Assembly (NCBI RefSeq): GCF_033842475.1
Contig: NZ_JAWXYB010000018.1
Coordinates: 975,501 to 1,039,500, forward strand
DNA: 64,000 bases
Source of the DNA: Acidiphilium acidophilum
GTDB taxonomy: Bacteria; Pseudomonadota; Alphaproteobacteria; Acetobacterales; Acetobacteraceae
Direction: 5' to 3'
Part shown: positions 43,139 to 52,445 of the stretch, piece by piece
Position numbering within the stretch: the first letter of the stretch is position 1
Layout of the letters: every line of letters begins with the position of its first letter
Translations under genes and position numbers: made by a program
Notes under the pieces: generated by a model
Database searches by the model: none
The model's input: the letters and a program-made list of their open reading frames with translations, nothing else
What the model was told of the DNA's origin: nothing

Positions 43139-44389
43139 TCAGACAGAGGCGGGGTAGCACGCGGGGGCGGTGGTGCCAATTCCGTCGAGCCGGTGGTAGG
43201 CGCGGATGGCACCGAGGAGGAGGATCAGGGGCGTGAGTTCCATATGGAGGCTGGTGGCTATGATCGGACACAAAGCGGGCCACATCCAGATGAGAACGTC
43301 GGCAAACTCCAGTCTGCGCTGTTCCCAGGCGAGCCAGACGACCATGATCGAGACGCCGCAGAGATCGGTCGTATAGCCATAGGGGGTGACCAGAAGGGTG
43401 AGCATGACGGTCAATGCGATCAGGGCAGTGCGGTCGGTGACGGGGCGGCGCCATGCGTGGAAGCAGATCGCGATGGCGCCGGCTGCACTGATCGTCTGGA
43501 TCACCCCGGCCACGCCGACCGAGCCGCCGAGACTGCGGACCATCCAGAAAACAGATGCGCCCTTCTGCTCGTACGTCGTTGGAAATGGCGCCACGAGGAT
43601 TTGATGCGATGTTTTCATACCCTCAAGCAGAAAGGCACCCCAGATCGACCAGCCGGAGATCAGGGTAATCGCCGCGCAGAGACACGCGATCATGATGGTG
43701 CCCGTAACGATGGGGCGGTACTCGCGTCGCGCCAGAAGAGCGATCGGCGCAAGAAGCCCGGCCTGCGGTTTCAGCACGAGGGCGCCGAAGATGAACCCGG
43801 ATGTTGCCGGTGCGGTTTCGACGGAGGCGAGGCCGGTGATGAACATCGCCCCGGTCAGAAAACCGAGTTGGCCGACTAGCATGTTGAAAAGATTTGCCGT
43901 GCTGAGCACACCGGCGGCGATGATGATCCACGGTACCCTTGCACGCCTTAGGAGAGCGATGCCGGTTCCGGTCAGGCTGAGCGTCCAGATCAGGAATCCG
44001 CCCATGAAGCCGAATGGAGCGGTAACCAGGGTCAGAAGCAGGGTCGGCGGTGGATAGAAGAACTGGAGGTAGCTGGGCGTATGCGGCATCAGGTGCGAAG
44101 ACTGCCATGCGGAGAACCAGGGCGGATCATAGATGCGGGCGGCATCGGTCGTGGTGGCCAGATGTCCCACGGGCCAGAAAACCAGGAAATCATTACCGAG
44201 ATCGGCGGGCGACACGCTCCCATGCCAGGGCGAGACGCCGATGAGTGCGATGATCAGGGCGTTGATCAGGGAGCGCGCGTAATTGAGCCAGAGCGGAGAC
44301 AGAATGCCCAGAAGAACCCAGGGGAAAGCGATTTTCGGGGATATGTGCCGGGTGAGAGCATCGGGCAGGCGTCGTGTTGATGCGCTCAT
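43139..44389 (-). CDS. GT87/DUF2029-family polyprenol-linked mannosyltransferase-like membrane protein
   Basis: A 416-residue protein of about ten hydrophobic helices. The first periplasmic loop contains LGNDFLVFWPVGHLAT with the acidic catalytic-type residue usual in GT-C enzymes, and YLQFFYPPPTLLLTLVTAPF is the GT87 hallmark. Such enzymes transfer mannose from a polyprenyl carrier. It precedes tyrS and is divergent from anmK. Lower GC and more mixed codon use than its neighbours hint at different origin, weakly. Confidence 0.8.
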   Translation of the reverse strand: MSASTRRLPDALTRHISPKIAFPWVLLGILSPLWLNYARSLINALIIALIGVSPWHGSVSPADLGNDFLVFWPVGHLATTTDAARIYDPPWFSAWQSSHLMPHTPSYLQFFYPPPTLLLTLVTAPFGFMGGFLIWTLSLTGTGIALLRRARVPWIIIAAGVLSTANLFNMLVGQLGFLTGAMFITGLASVETAPATSGFIFGALVLKPQAGLLAPIALLARREYRPIVTGTIMIACLCAAITLISGWSIWGAFLLEGMKTSHQILVAPFPTTYEQKGASVFWMVRSLGGSVGVAGVIQTISAAGAIAICFHAWRRPVTDRTALIALTVMLTLLVTPYGYTTDLCGVSIMVVWLAWEQRRLEFADVLIWMWPALCPIIATSLHMELTPLILLLGAIRAYHRLDGIGTTAPACYPASV

Positions 44390-44462
44390 ATCGCTTTTGT
44401 CGCTACACTCTCATAGGTCGTTATGGTTGGAACTGACCGAACATGGTTTTGTGTAGGATAAG

Positions 44463-45527
44463 ATGATTGCGATCGGGTTAATGAGCGGGACGTCGCTGGA
44501 TGGGGTGGATGCGGCGGTGATCGAGACCGATGGGGAGGTGGTCGGGCGGAGCGGGAAGACCGCGACGCTGGTGTTCGAGGATGGGTTGCGGATACGGTTG
44601 CGGCGCTTGCTGGATGCGGCGCCGGGATTGGCTCCGGATGATCCGGAGGTGCTTGCGGTGGCGCGGTTGATTGCGGATCGGCATGCCGAGGCGGTGGCGA
44701 TGCTCGCGAGCCGGGCGGATATCATCGGGTTTCACGGACAGACGATTCTGCATGATCCGGCGGCGGGGCGGACCTGGCAGATCGGGGATGCCGGGTTGCT
44801 GGCGCACAAGACGCTGCTGCCGGTCGCGTTCGATTTTCGCAGTGCCGATGTGGCGGCGGGGGGCGAGGGTGCGCCGCTCGCGCCGTTATTTCATGCGGCG
44901 ATGGCGGCGGGGATCGCCAAGCCGCTGCTGATCGTGAATATCGGCGGTGTTGCGAATATCACTTATCTCGGGGCGGATGCGGAGATTCTGGCGTGCGATA
45001 CCGGGCCGGGCAACGGGCCGCTCGATGACTGGGTGCGGCGGCATACCGGGGCCGCGTTCGATCGCGACGGCGAACTCGCGGCATCGGGCGTGGTTCAGCA
45101 TCGGCGGTTGGAGCGGTTGCTGAGCGATGGGTATTTCCGGCGGCCCATCCCGAAATCGCTCGACCGGTTGCATTTTTCAGCACTGGTGGACGAAGCGACC
45201 GCCGGGCTGAGTGCGGCTGACGGGGCGGCGACGCTGGCGGCGTTCACCGCGGCGGCGATTGCCGCGGCACCGCTGCCGGCCCCGCCGCTGCGGGTGCTAG
45301 TGGCAGGCGGGGGGCGGCATAATCGGGCGATCATGGCGGCGCTGCGGGGGCGGTTTGCCGTGCCGGTCGATCCGGTCGAGGCGGTGGGATGGGATGGCGA
45401 TGCGCTGGAGGCGCAGTGTTTCGGATTTCTGGCGGTGCGGGTGCTGCGGGGCTTGCCGCTGTCGCTGCCGGGGACGACCGGTGTTGCGCAGCCGCTGCCG
45501 GGCGGGCGTCTGGTTCAGCCAGGGTAG
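44463..45527 (+). CDS. anmK: anhydro-N-acetylmuramic acid kinase
   Basis: A 354-residue ASKHA-fold kinase starting IAIGLMSGTSLDGVDAAVIE, the diagnostic AnmK start, with GFHGQTILHDP, FDFRSADVAAGGEGAPLAP and LACDTGPGNGPLDDWV. It cleaves and phosphorylates 1,6-anhydroMurNAc to MurNAc-6-P, the substrate of the MurQ half of the fusion encoded at 11.9-14 kb. It is divergent from the GT87-tyrS unit, a common alphaproteobacterial neighbourhood for tyrS. Confidence 0.95.
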   Translation: MIAIGLMSGTSLDGVDAAVIETDGEVVGRSGKTATLVFEDGLRIRLRRLLDAAPGLAPDDPEVLAVARLIADRHAEAVAMLASRADIIGFHGQTILHDPAAGRTWQIGDAGLLAHKTLLPVAFDFRSADVAAGGEGAPLAPLFHAAMAAGIAKPLLIVNIGGVANITYLGADAEILACDTGPGNGPLDDWVRRHTGAAFDRDGELAASGVVQHRRLERLLSDGYFRRPIPKSLDRLHFSALVDEATAGLSAADGAATLAAFTAAAIAAAPLPAPPLRVLVAGGGRHNRAIMAALRGRFAVPVDPVEAVGWDGDALEAQCFGFLAVRVLRGLPLSLPGTTGVAQPLPGGRLVQPG

Positions 45528-45567
45528 GGATCGGGGCGGAATGATGAGGGAAGGAAGGGAACGGCAA

Positions 45568-46629
45568 ATGGATGATCCGGCGGCGCCGAGGCTTGTTGAC
45601 ATGTTGCCGCAGCATCGTCTCGATGAGGTGCGGCTCGGGGCGTATCTGGCGGCGCATGTTCCCGGATTCGAACCCCCGATGGCGATCCGGCAGTTTCAGG
45701 GCGGACAGTCCAATCCGACCTATCTGATCGAGGCGGGGGGAGCGCGGTATGTGCTGCGCAAGCAGCCGCCGGGGCGATTGCTGCCCTCCGCGCATCAGAT
45801 CGACCGGGAGTACCGCATACAAAGTGCGCTGGCGGGGTCGGGCGTGCCGGTGGCGCCGATGCTGCATTATTGCGCGGATGCCGGGGTGATCGGCACGCCC
45901 TTTTATGTGATGGGCCATGTCGCGGGGCGGGTGTTTCATGACGTGATGATGCCGGGGCTGGTGCCAGAGGAGCGCGGGGCGATTCAGGCGCAGTTGATCG
46001 AGACCATCGCGGCGCTGCATCGGGTGGATTATCGGGCGGCGGGGCTCGACGGATTCGGGCGGCCGGACCGGTATGTGGCGCGGCAGATCGAGCGGTGGAC
46101 GACCCAGTACGAGGCCTCGAAAACCGGGGATTTGCCGGCGATGACCGAACTGATCGCGTGGCTGCGGGCGCATATGCCGGCGACGGATGAAACCGCGATC
46201 GTTCACGGCGATTTCAGGCTCGGCAATATGGTGGTCGATCCGGCGGCGCCACGGATAGCGGCGGTGCTGGACTGGGAGTTGGCGACATTGGGGCATCCGC
46301 TCGCGGATTTTGCGTATTGCTGCATGTCGTATCATCTGCCGCCGGGATCGGGGCCGGCGATGGCGGGGTATCGGGGGGTCGATCTGGCATCGCTCGGGTT
46401 GATGAGCGAGGCGGCGGCGCTCGATTTGTATTGTGCGAGGACCGGGCGGGACGGGATTGCCGACTGGCGGTTCTTCATGGGGTTTTCGCTGTTCCGTTCG
46501 GCGGCGATCGTGGAGGGTGTGTATGCGCGCTCGCTCGCGGGCAATGCCGCCGATCAACGGGCCGGGCGGATGCATGATATGTTCGTCACGGTCGCCACCA
46601 CGGGGTGGGAGCTGGTGCAAGGCGGGTGA
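45568..46629 (+). CDS. APH/ChoK-like phosphotransferase (ACAD10/11 kinase-like)
   Basis: A 353-residue protein-kinase-like enzyme. QFQGGQSNPTYLIEAGGARY is the nucleotide loop, YVLRKQPPG the Lys strand, IVHGDFRLGNMVVDP the catalytic loop and VLDWELATLGHPLADFAY the metal-binding DxE segment. It matches the ACAD10/ACAD11 kinase domain group often linked to hydroxy-acyl-CoA degradation. ATG 45568 is 7 bases after AAGGAAGGGA and is preferred over the ATG at 45541. It follows anmK by 40 bases. Confidence 0.85.
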   Translation: MDDPAAPRLVDMLPQHRLDEVRLGAYLAAHVPGFEPPMAIRQFQGGQSNPTYLIEAGGARYVLRKQPPGRLLPSAHQIDREYRIQSALAGSGVPVAPMLHYCADAGVIGTPFYVMGHVAGRVFHDVMMPGLVPEERGAIQAQLIETIAALHRVDYRAAGLDGFGRPDRYVARQIERWTTQYEASKTGDLPAMTELIAWLRAHMPATDETAIVHGDFRLGNMVVDPAAPRIAAVLDWELATLGHPLADFAYCCMSYHLPPGSGPAMAGYRGVDLASLGLMSEAAALDLYCARTGRDGIADWRFFMGFSLFRSAAIVEGVYARSLAGNAADQRAGRMHDMFVTVATTGWELVQGG

Positions 46630-46692
46630 GGTGGGCTTGCATGACGCGCGGCAAGGCCGATATTCGCGGTCCAACCAAGGTCAGGCAACGCC

Positions 46693-47292
46693 ATGAAACT
46701 GTTCTATTCCGCCACCAGCCCGTATGTTCGCAAGGTGATGGCGTGCGCCATCGTGCGCGGCATCGATCAGCAGATCGAGAAAATTCCGACAAATGCGCAT
46801 GAAAGCCCGGCGGCGCTGGTTTCCGCCAATCCGCTCTCGAAAGTGCCGTGCCTCGTGACGGAGGACGGGTTCGCGCTGTTCGACAGTCCGGTGATCTGTG
46901 AATATCTCGACACGGTGGGGGATGCGCTGCCGCTGTTTCCGGCGAGCGGCGCGGCGCGGTGGGTGGCGCTGCGGCATCAGGCGGTCGGGGACGGGATGCT
47001 CGATGCGGCGGTGGCGCGGCGGATGGAAAGCGCCAAGCCGCGCGAGGATGCGCGCGACGCGTTCATGGCGCGGCAGAAGCAGGCGGTCGAGCGCAGCCTT
47101 GCCATGCTGGAACGCGATATGCCGGGTAAGCTGATGGATATCGGCACCATCGCGGTGGGATGTGCGCTGGCTTATCTCGATTTCCGGTTCGCCGAGGATG
47201 ACTGGCGCGCCGGCCATCCGCAACTGGCATCGTGGTTCGATCAGTTTGCCACCGATCGGGCATTCACCGAAACCGCGCCGCCGGCGGGGTGA
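46693..47292 (+). CDS. glutathione S-transferase family protein
   Basis: A 199-residue GST with N-terminal thioredoxin-fold domain (KLFYSATSPYVRKVMAC, NPLSKVPCLV, FDSPVICEYLD) and an all-helical C-terminal domain (DIGTIAVGCALAYLDFRF). The active residue is probably the Ser in ATSPYVRK. Substrate unknown. It ends 17 bases before hairpin repeat copy D. Confidence 0.88.
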   Translation: MKLFYSATSPYVRKVMACAIVRGIDQQIEKIPTNAHESPAALVSANPLSKVPCLVTEDGFALFDSPVICEYLDTVGDALPLFPASGAARWVALRHQAVGDGMLDAAVARRMESAKPREDARDAFMARQKQAVERSLAMLERDMPGKLMDIGTIAVGCALAYLDFRFAEDDWRAGHPQLASWFDQFATDRAFTETAPPAG

Positions 47293-47309
47293 GTGCGAGG
47301 GAAGGAAGC

Positions 47310-47345
47310 GCTTCTTTTTTTGAAAAAAAAGAAGCAAAAAAACTT
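47310..47345 (-). repeat. AT-rich hairpin repeat, copy D (inverted member of pair D-E)
   Basis: Arms GCTTCTTTTTTT and AAAAAAGAAGC with a central GA mismatch and trailing AAAAAAACTT: the unit in minus orientation. A 45-base spacer separates it from copy E. Confidence 0.82.
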
Positions 47346-47390
47346 CTGTTATCTGGGACTGCGCACCTGAAAACGCCCGTGCCCTAGGTT

Positions 47391-47426
47391 AAGAAAGTTT
47401 TTTGCTTCTTTTTTACAAAAAAGAAG
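47391..47426 (+). repeat. AT-rich hairpin repeat, copy E (pair D-E)
   Basis: AAGAAAGTTTTTT followed by arms CTTCTTTTTT and AAAAAAGAAG around AC: identical in core to copies A and C. It lies 29 bases beyond the gcvP stop and between convergent GST and gcvP genes. Confidence 0.85.
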
Positions 47427-47455
47427 TACTTTCTTCCTACCCTTGACTTCCCGCC

Positions 47456-50326
47456 CTACTCTGCCGCCGTCGCGTAATCCGTGAGCGGGGCGCAGGAGCA
47501 GACCAGGTTGCGGTCGCCGTAGGCGTTGTCGACTCGTTTGACTGGTGGCCAGTATTTGGCGGTCTGGACGAAGGGGAGCGGGAAGGCGGCTTGTTCGCGG
47601 CTGTAGGGGTGGGTCCAGGTGGTTGCCATGATTTCGGCGGCGGTATGGGGGGCGTTTTTCAGGGGGTTGTCGTCGCGGGGGAGGGTGGTTGCGGCGATTT
47701 CGGCGATTTCGGCGCGGATCGCGATCATGGCGTCGCAGAAGCGGTCGATTTCGGCTTTGGTTTCGCTTTCGGTGGGTTCGATCATGAGGGTGCCGGGGAC
47801 CGGCCAGGACATGGTGGGGGCGTGAAAGCCGTAATCCTGGAGGCGTTTGGCGATGTCTTCGACCTGGATGCCGGTGGTGGACTGAGAGCCCCGGCAGTCG
47901 ATGATGCATTCATGGGCGACCATGCCGCCGGTGCCGGTGTAGAGGATAGGGTAGTGGGGCGCGAGGCGGTGGGCGATGTAGTTGGCGTTGAGGATGGCGA
48001 TTGAGGTGGCTTCGCGCAGGCCTTCGGGGCCCATCATGCGGATATAGGCGTAGGGGATCGGCAGGATCGAGGCGCTGCCGAACGGGGCGGCGCTGACCGG
48101 GCCGTAGCCGGTGGCGGGACCGGCATCGGCGCGGAGCGGGTGGTTGGGCAGATGCGGGGCAAGATGGGCGGCAACGCCGATCGGGCCGATGCCGGGGCCG
48201 CCGCCGCCGTGGGGGATGCAGAAGGTTTTGTGCAGGTTGAGGTGGCAGACATCCGCGCCGATCGCGCCGGGGCTGGTGAGGCCGACCTGGGCGTTCATGT
48301 TGGCACCATCCATGTAGACCTGGCCACCGGCGGCGTGGACGCGGTCGCAGATGGTGCGGATTGTGGATTCGAAAACGCCGTGGGTGGAGGGGTAGGTGAT
48401 CATGAGCGCGGCGAGACGCTCGGCGTGGAGGGCGAGTTTGGCATCGAGATCGGCGAGGTCGATGTTGCCGGACTTGTCGCAGCCGACCACGACGACGCGG
48501 TAGCCGGCCATGGTGGCGGAGGCGGGGTTGGTGCCGTGGGCGGAGGACGGGATCAGGCAGATGTCGCGGTGCGCATCCCCGCGTGACTGGTGCCAGGCGC
48601 GGATGCTGAGCAGGCCGGCGTATTCGCCCTGTGCGCCGGAATTGGGTTGCAGCGAGACGGCGGCGAAGCCCGTGATGCGGGCGAGATGGGTGCTGAGGCG
48701 TTCGATCAGGGTGGTGTAGCCGATGGTCTGATCGGGCGGGGCGAAGGGGTGGATATCGGCGAAGGCGCGCCAGGTGATCGGGACCATTTCGGCGGTCGCG
48801 TTGAGTTTCATGGTGCAGGAGCCGAGCGGGATCATGCTGCGGTTCAGGGCGATGTCCTTGTCTTCGAGGCGCTTGAGGTAGCGGAGCATTTCGTGCTCCG
48901 AGCGGTGGGCGTGGAAGACCGGGGCGGTCATGTAGGGGCTGCGCCGGGTGAGCGGTTCGGGGATCGGGCCCGTTTGTTCGCCAGTTTGCGGTGCGGGGCC
49001 GAGCAGGGTCGCGAGAGTGTCGAGTTCGGGGCGGGTGATCGTTTCGTCGAGCGCGATTGCGACGCCGGTTGCGTCGATCCGGCGGAGGTTGAAGCCGGCG
49101 TGCAGGGCGCTGGCCATGACGGCATCGGTTTCGGTGCCGGTTTCGAGGGCGATGGTGTCGAAGAAATGCTGGTGGCGGAGGGGGAAGCGGCTGGCGGTGG
49201 CGAGGATGCGCGCGGCGAGGTTGATGCGGGTCGCGATGCGGCGAAGGCCTTCGGGGCCGTGCCAGACGCCGTAGAATCCGGCCATGACGGCGAGCAGGAC
49301 CTGGGCGGTGCAGATGTTCGAGGTCGCTTTTTCGCGGCGGATGTGTTGCTCGCGGGTTTGCAAAGCGAGGCGCAGGGCGGGGGTGCCGGCGGCGTCGATC
49401 GAGACGCCGACGAGACGGCCGGCCATGTGGCGCTTGAGGGAATCGCGTGTGGCGAAGTAGGCGGCGTGCGGGCCGCCGAATCCCATCGGAACGCCGAAGC
49501 GCTGGGTGGTACCGACCACGACGTCGGCCCCCATTTCGCCGGGAGGTTTTAGCAGAGCGAGGGCGAGCGGGTCGGCGGCGACGATGGCGAGCGCGCCGGC
49601 GGCATGGGCGGCGGCGATTTCGGCGGTGAGATCGCGGATGGCGCCGGTGGTACCGGGGTATTGCAGGACCACGGCGAAGGGCGCGGTGGATGCGATGGCG
49701 GCGACGTCGTCGGGCTCGATATCGGTCAGGGTCCAGCCGAGCGGGGCGGCACGGGTGGCGATGACGGCGCGGGTCTGCGGGTGGAGATCGGACGCGACGG
49801 CGATGGTGGTGGAGTGGCCTTTATGGACGGCGTGGGCGAGAGCGACGCCTTCGGCGGCGGCGGTGGCTTCGTCGAGCAGGGAGGCGTTGGCGATCGCCAT
49901 GCCGGCCAGTTCGGCGGCCATGGTCTGGAAATTGAGCAGGGCTTCGAGGCGGCCCTGGGAGATTTCGGCCTGATAGGGCGTGTAGGCGGTGTACCAGCCG
50001 GGATTTTCGAGCACGTTGCGCAGGATGACCAGCGGCGTGACGGTGCCGTGGTAGCCGAGACCGATCAGGCTGCGCTTGACCTGATTGCGCGCGGCGAAGT
50101 GACGCAGATCGTCGAGGATATCGCCCTCGGTGAGCGCGGCCGGAAGGTCGAGATCGCGATCGGCCAGGATGTCGCCGGGGATGATGCGGCGGATGAGCGC
50201 ATCGAGGGTGGGGGCGTCGAGCGCGCGGAGCATGGCGGCGCGGTCGGCGTCATCGGGGCCGATATGGCGGGTGGCGAAGCGGTCTGCGGCGGTGATGGCG
50301 TCGAACGCGGCAATCGAATCGGGCAT
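47456..50326 (-). CDS. gcvP: glycine dehydrogenase (decarboxylating), single-chain P protein
   Basis: A 956-residue PLP enzyme with both halves in one chain. [17 protein letters not shown] is the N-terminal signature, [19 protein letters not shown] lies in the first half, and the PLP lysine is in [18 protein letters not shown]. It decarboxylates glycine and loads aminomethyl on GcvH. Follows gcvH by 14 bases. Confidence 0.97.
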   Translation of the reverse strand: MPDSIAAFDAITAADRFATRHIGPDDADRAAMLRALDAPTLDALIRRIIPGDILADRDLDLPAALTEGDILDDLRHFAARNQVKRSLIGLGYHGTVTPLVILRNVLENPGWYTAYTPYQAEISQGRLEALLNFQTMAAELAGMAIANASLLDEATAAAEGVALAHAVHKGHSTTIAVASDLHPQTRAVIATRAAPLGWTLTDIEPDDVAAIASTAPFAVVLQYPGTTGAIRDLTAEIAAAHAAGALAIVAADPLALALLKPPGEMGADVVVGTTQRFGVPMGFGGPHAAYFATRDSLKRHMAGRLVGVSIDAAGTPALRLALQTREQHIRREKATSNICTAQVLLAVMAGFYGVWHGPEGLRRIATRINLAARILATASRFPLRHQHFFDTIALETGTETDAVMASALHAGFNLRRIDATGVAIALDETITRPELDTLATLLGPAPQTGEQTGPIPEPLTRRSPYMTAPVFHAHRSEHEMLRYLKRLEDKDIALNRSMIPLGSCTMKLNATAEMVPITWRAFADIHPFAPPDQTIGYTTLIERLSTHLARITGFAAVSLQPNSGAQGEYAGLLSIRAWHQSRGDAHRDICLIPSSAHGTNPASATMAGYRVVVVGCDKSGNIDLADLDAKLALHAERLAALMITYPSTHGVFESTIRTICDRVHAAGGQVYMDGANMNAQVGLTSPGAIGADVCHLNLHKTFCIPHGGGGPGIGPIGVAAHLAPHLPNHPLRADAGPATGYGPVSAAPFGSASILPIPYAYIRMMGPEGLREATSIAILNANYIAHRLAPHYPILYTGTGGMVAHECIIDCRGSQSTTGIQVEDIAKRLQDYGFHAPTMSWPVPGTLMIEPTESETKAEIDRFCDAMIAIRAEIAEIAATTLPRDDNPLKNAPHTAAEIMATTWTHPYSREQAAFPLPFVQTAKYWPPVKRVDNAYGDRNLVCSCAPLTDYATAAE

Positions 50327-50340
50327 GATCGGACCTGGGG

Positions 50341-50715
50341 TCAGAGGGTTTGGACGAAAGCCTGGTAGTCCGCTGCGGTCATCAGCGTGGCGAAGGCGGC
50401 GGGATCGTCGAGGCGGAGTTTGAAGAACCAGGCGGTGGATTCGGCGGATTTGTTGACCAGGGCGGGATCTTCGGCGAGGGCGGGGTTGTGTTCGGTGACG
50501 CTGCCGGCGAGCGGGGCGTAGACATCCGACGCGGCCTTGACGCTTTCGACCACGGCGCAGGCCTCGGCGGCGGCGACGTGGCGGCCCGGTTCCGGGAGTT
50601 CGACGAACACGACGTCACCGAGGGCGGTCTGCGCGTGGTCGGTGATGCCGATCGTGGCGATGTCGCCTTCGAGGCTGACCCATTCGTGGTCGTTGGTGAA
50701 GCGGGTTTCGGACAT
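50341..50715 (-). CDS. gcvH: glycine cleavage system H protein
   Basis: A 124-residue lipoyl carrier. [19 protein letters not shown] is the family start; the lipoylated Lys is in [17 protein letters not shown]. It shuttles the methylamine group between P, T and L proteins. Between gcvT and gcvP with short gaps. Confidence 0.97.
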   Translation of the reverse strand: MSETRFTNDHEWVSLEGDIATIGITDHAQTALGDVVFVELPEPGRHVAAAEACAVVESVKAASDVYAPLAGSVTEHNPALAEDPALVNKSAESTAWFFKLRLDDPAAFATLMTAADYQAFVQTL

Positions 50716-50726
50716 GGCGGAGCCTT

Positions 50727-51872
50727 TCAGCGGGCGTAGCGGTGGGGGACGAAGGGCAACGGGGCGACGTGCAGCGTGACGGTGCGGCCGCGCAGGGTGG
50801 TTTGCAGCGGCGTACCGTCCTCGGCGTGGTCGGGGTGGACGTAGCCGAGGGCGATCGGGGCATCGAGGCTGGGGGCGAAGGTGCCGGAGGTGACGATGCC
50901 GGTGGGTGTGCCGGAGAGTGTGTGGAGGCTGGCGCCGTGGCGGACCGGGGCGCGGCCTTCGGCGCGGAGGCCGACGAGTTTGCGGGCGGCGCCGGATTCG
51001 AAGGCGGCGCGCACCGTGGCACCGCCGGGAAAATCCCAGGTGGTCTTGCGGCGCTTGGCGATGGCGAAGCCGAGTCCTGCCTCGATCGGCGAGGTGGTTT
51101 CGTCGATATCGTTGCCATAGAGCGGCAGGCCGGCTTCGAGGCGGAGGGAATCGCGGGCGCCGAGGCCGGCGGGTTTGACCCGTGCATCGGTCAGCAGGGC
51201 GGTGGCGAGGGCTTCGGCGCGTTCGGCGGGGAGGCCGATTTCGAAACCGTCCTCGCCGGTGTAGCCGGACCGGGTGATTGTCATGCGGGCACCGAGACTG
51301 GTGACCGTGATGATGTCCATGAAGCGCATTCCGGCGATTTCGGGGATCAGGGATTGCAGGATGGCACCGGATTCGGGGCCTTGCAGGGCGAGCAGGGCGC
51401 GGTCGAATTGCGGGGTGAGGGTGACGCCGGGGGGGAGATGGGCGCGGATATGGGCGATGTCGGTATGTTTGCGTCCGGCATTGAGGACGAGGAGGAGATG
51501 ATCGCCGGTGTTGGCGACCATCAGGTCGTCGACGATGCCGCCGGTTTCGTTCATTAAAAGAGTGTAGCGCTGGCGGCCCGGTTTCAGGCCGGTGATGTCG
51601 CCGGTGACGACGCGCTCAAGGGCGGATGCCGCATCCGGGCCGGTCAGAATGGCTTGGCCCATGTGCGAGACGTCGAACAGGGCCGCATGGGCGCGGCAAT
51701 GGAGGTGTTCGGCGATGATGCCCTCGTATTGCACCGGCATGGCGTAGCCGGCGAAATCGACCATGCGGGCGCCGAGGGCACGGTGCATTGCATCGAGCGG
51801 CACGATGTGCGGGTCGTGGGTGTGCGATTCGAGACTTTGCGATTCGAGACTGTGCGATTCGTGATCGGCCAA
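50727..51872 (-). CDS. gcvT: aminomethyltransferase (T protein) with repetitive N-terminus
   Basis: A 381-residue folate enzyme. From residue 24 it reads PLDAMHRALGARMVDFAGYA and VQYEGIIAEHLHCR, matching GcvT; FDVSHMGQ, ALQGPESG and TRSGYTGEDGFEI follow. The first 20 residues are three 5-residue repeats (HSLES-QSLES-HT) coded by 15-base tandem units. It is the first gene of gcvT-gcvH-gcvP, under a tandem glycine riboswitch. Confidence 0.95.
   Translation of the reverse strand: MADHESHSLESQSLESHTHDPHIVPLDAMHRALGARMVDFAGYAMPVQYEGIIAEHLHCRAHAALFDVSHMGQAILTGPDAASALERVVTGDITGLKPGRQRYTLLMNETGGIVDDLMVANTGDHLLLVLNAGRKHTDIAHIRAHLPPGVTLTPQFDRALLALQGPESGAILQSLIPEIAGMRFMDIITVTSLGARMTITRSGYTGEDGFEIGLPAERAEALATALLTDARVKPAGLGARDSLRLEAGLPLYGNDIDETTSPIEAGLGFAIAKRRKTTWDFPGGATVRAAFESGAARKLVGLRAEGRAPVRHGASLHTLSGTPTGIVTSGTFAPSLDAPIALGYVHPDHAEDGTPLQTTLRGRTVTLHVAPLPFVPHRYAR
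51823..51867 (-). repeat. 15-base tandem repeat, three units, in the gcvT start region
   Basis: Plus-strand units TGCGATTCGAGACTT, TGCGATTCGAGACTG and TGCGATTCGTGATCG lie end to end. They encode the repeated Glu-Ser-His/Gln-Ser-Leu at the GcvT N-terminus. In-frame gain or loss of units would only change tail length. Confidence 0.85.
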
Positions 51873-51926
51873 GGGTCGAGTGTCTCCCGCGTGAACAGCG
51901 GACGGGTGCAGAACCGTCCAGACTGA

Positions 51927-52136
51927 CCCCCCTCTGTCGCGGAACCTGAGAGATTCGGATCGGGGTTGGCCCGGTCCTTACGCCGTCGGTGCGGCGCGAT
52001 TGCGCCGGCTTTCCAGAGATTCGTTTTTCCGCGCGGTCCTGTGTGCCTGAGCGTTTCCGGGGGCCGGTTGCGCCTTCGGCGGCGATGCTGAGGCCCGGGG
52101 TTGGTTCCGGTTGCGTCGCTCTCTCCCGCGCGGGAG
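51927..52136 (-). ncRNA. tandem glycine riboswitch upstream of gcvTHP
   Basis: Read on the minus strand the two aptamers are clear. Aptamer 1 (about 52136-52030): CGGGAGAGAGC, CCGAAGGCGCAA, GGAAACGCTCAGGCA and ACAGGACCGCG. Aptamer 2 (about 52025-51930): AATCTCTGGAAAG, CGACGGCGTAAG, GAATCTCTCAGGTTCC and GACAGAGGGGGG. This is the standard two-aptamer arrangement that turns on gcv operons when glycine binds. The gcvT ATG is about 55 bases further on. No strong intrinsic terminator is seen, so control of translation start is the likelier output (inference). Confidence 0.93.
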
Positions 52137-52203
52137 TTCGAATACGCCCTTGATGAGCGAGGTTGGAGTTAAAAGCAAGCGGCGCGTAACGGAGGCAGCC
52201 GCA

Positions 52204-52404
52204 CTATACCGACATGTTGAGAATCGAGCCACGCGGTGTGGCACCGGGGGATGGAACCGGCTGTGTCGTTGCCGGGGGTTGCGGCACGGGTGCGGGGGCG
52301 CTCGGCGCCATGCGCAAAGGCGGGGTGCCGAAGCTCGACCCGATCGGGGCGGCGAAGGCTGAGAGTGAGGTGACTGCGATCATGAGCATCAGGATAATCA
52401 ACAT
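52204..52404 (-). CDS. possible small exported Pro-rich protein, 66 residues
   Basis: MLIILMLMIAVTSLSAFA followed by APIGSS looks like a signal peptide with cleavage at A18. The remainder is Pro-rich and low-complexity (PSAPAPVPQPPATTQPVPSP). AGGA is directly adjacent to the ATG, too close for an ideal ribosome site. It lies between nnr and the glycine riboswitch on the same strand. Family unknown. Confidence 0.45.
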   Translation of the reverse strand: MLIILMLMIAVTSLSAFAAPIGSSFGTPPLRMAPSAPAPVPQPPATTQPVPSPGATPRGSILNMSV

Positions 52405-52445
52405 TTCCTAAGAATAGGTTAACAGATCGGGTTTCGCCAACGATC

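Noticed and set aside
41894-43879. A 661-codon plus-strand open frame antisense to tyrS and the GT87 gene
   Set aside because: Low-complexity antisense translation without motifs; the minus-strand genes have clear catalytic signatures.
47338-47500. Short Lys/Phe/Cys-rich peptides (FCKKEAKNF-type) encoded across the repeats
   Set aside because: They are translations of the AT-rich repeat itself and appear wherever it occurs; no start sites or conservation support them.
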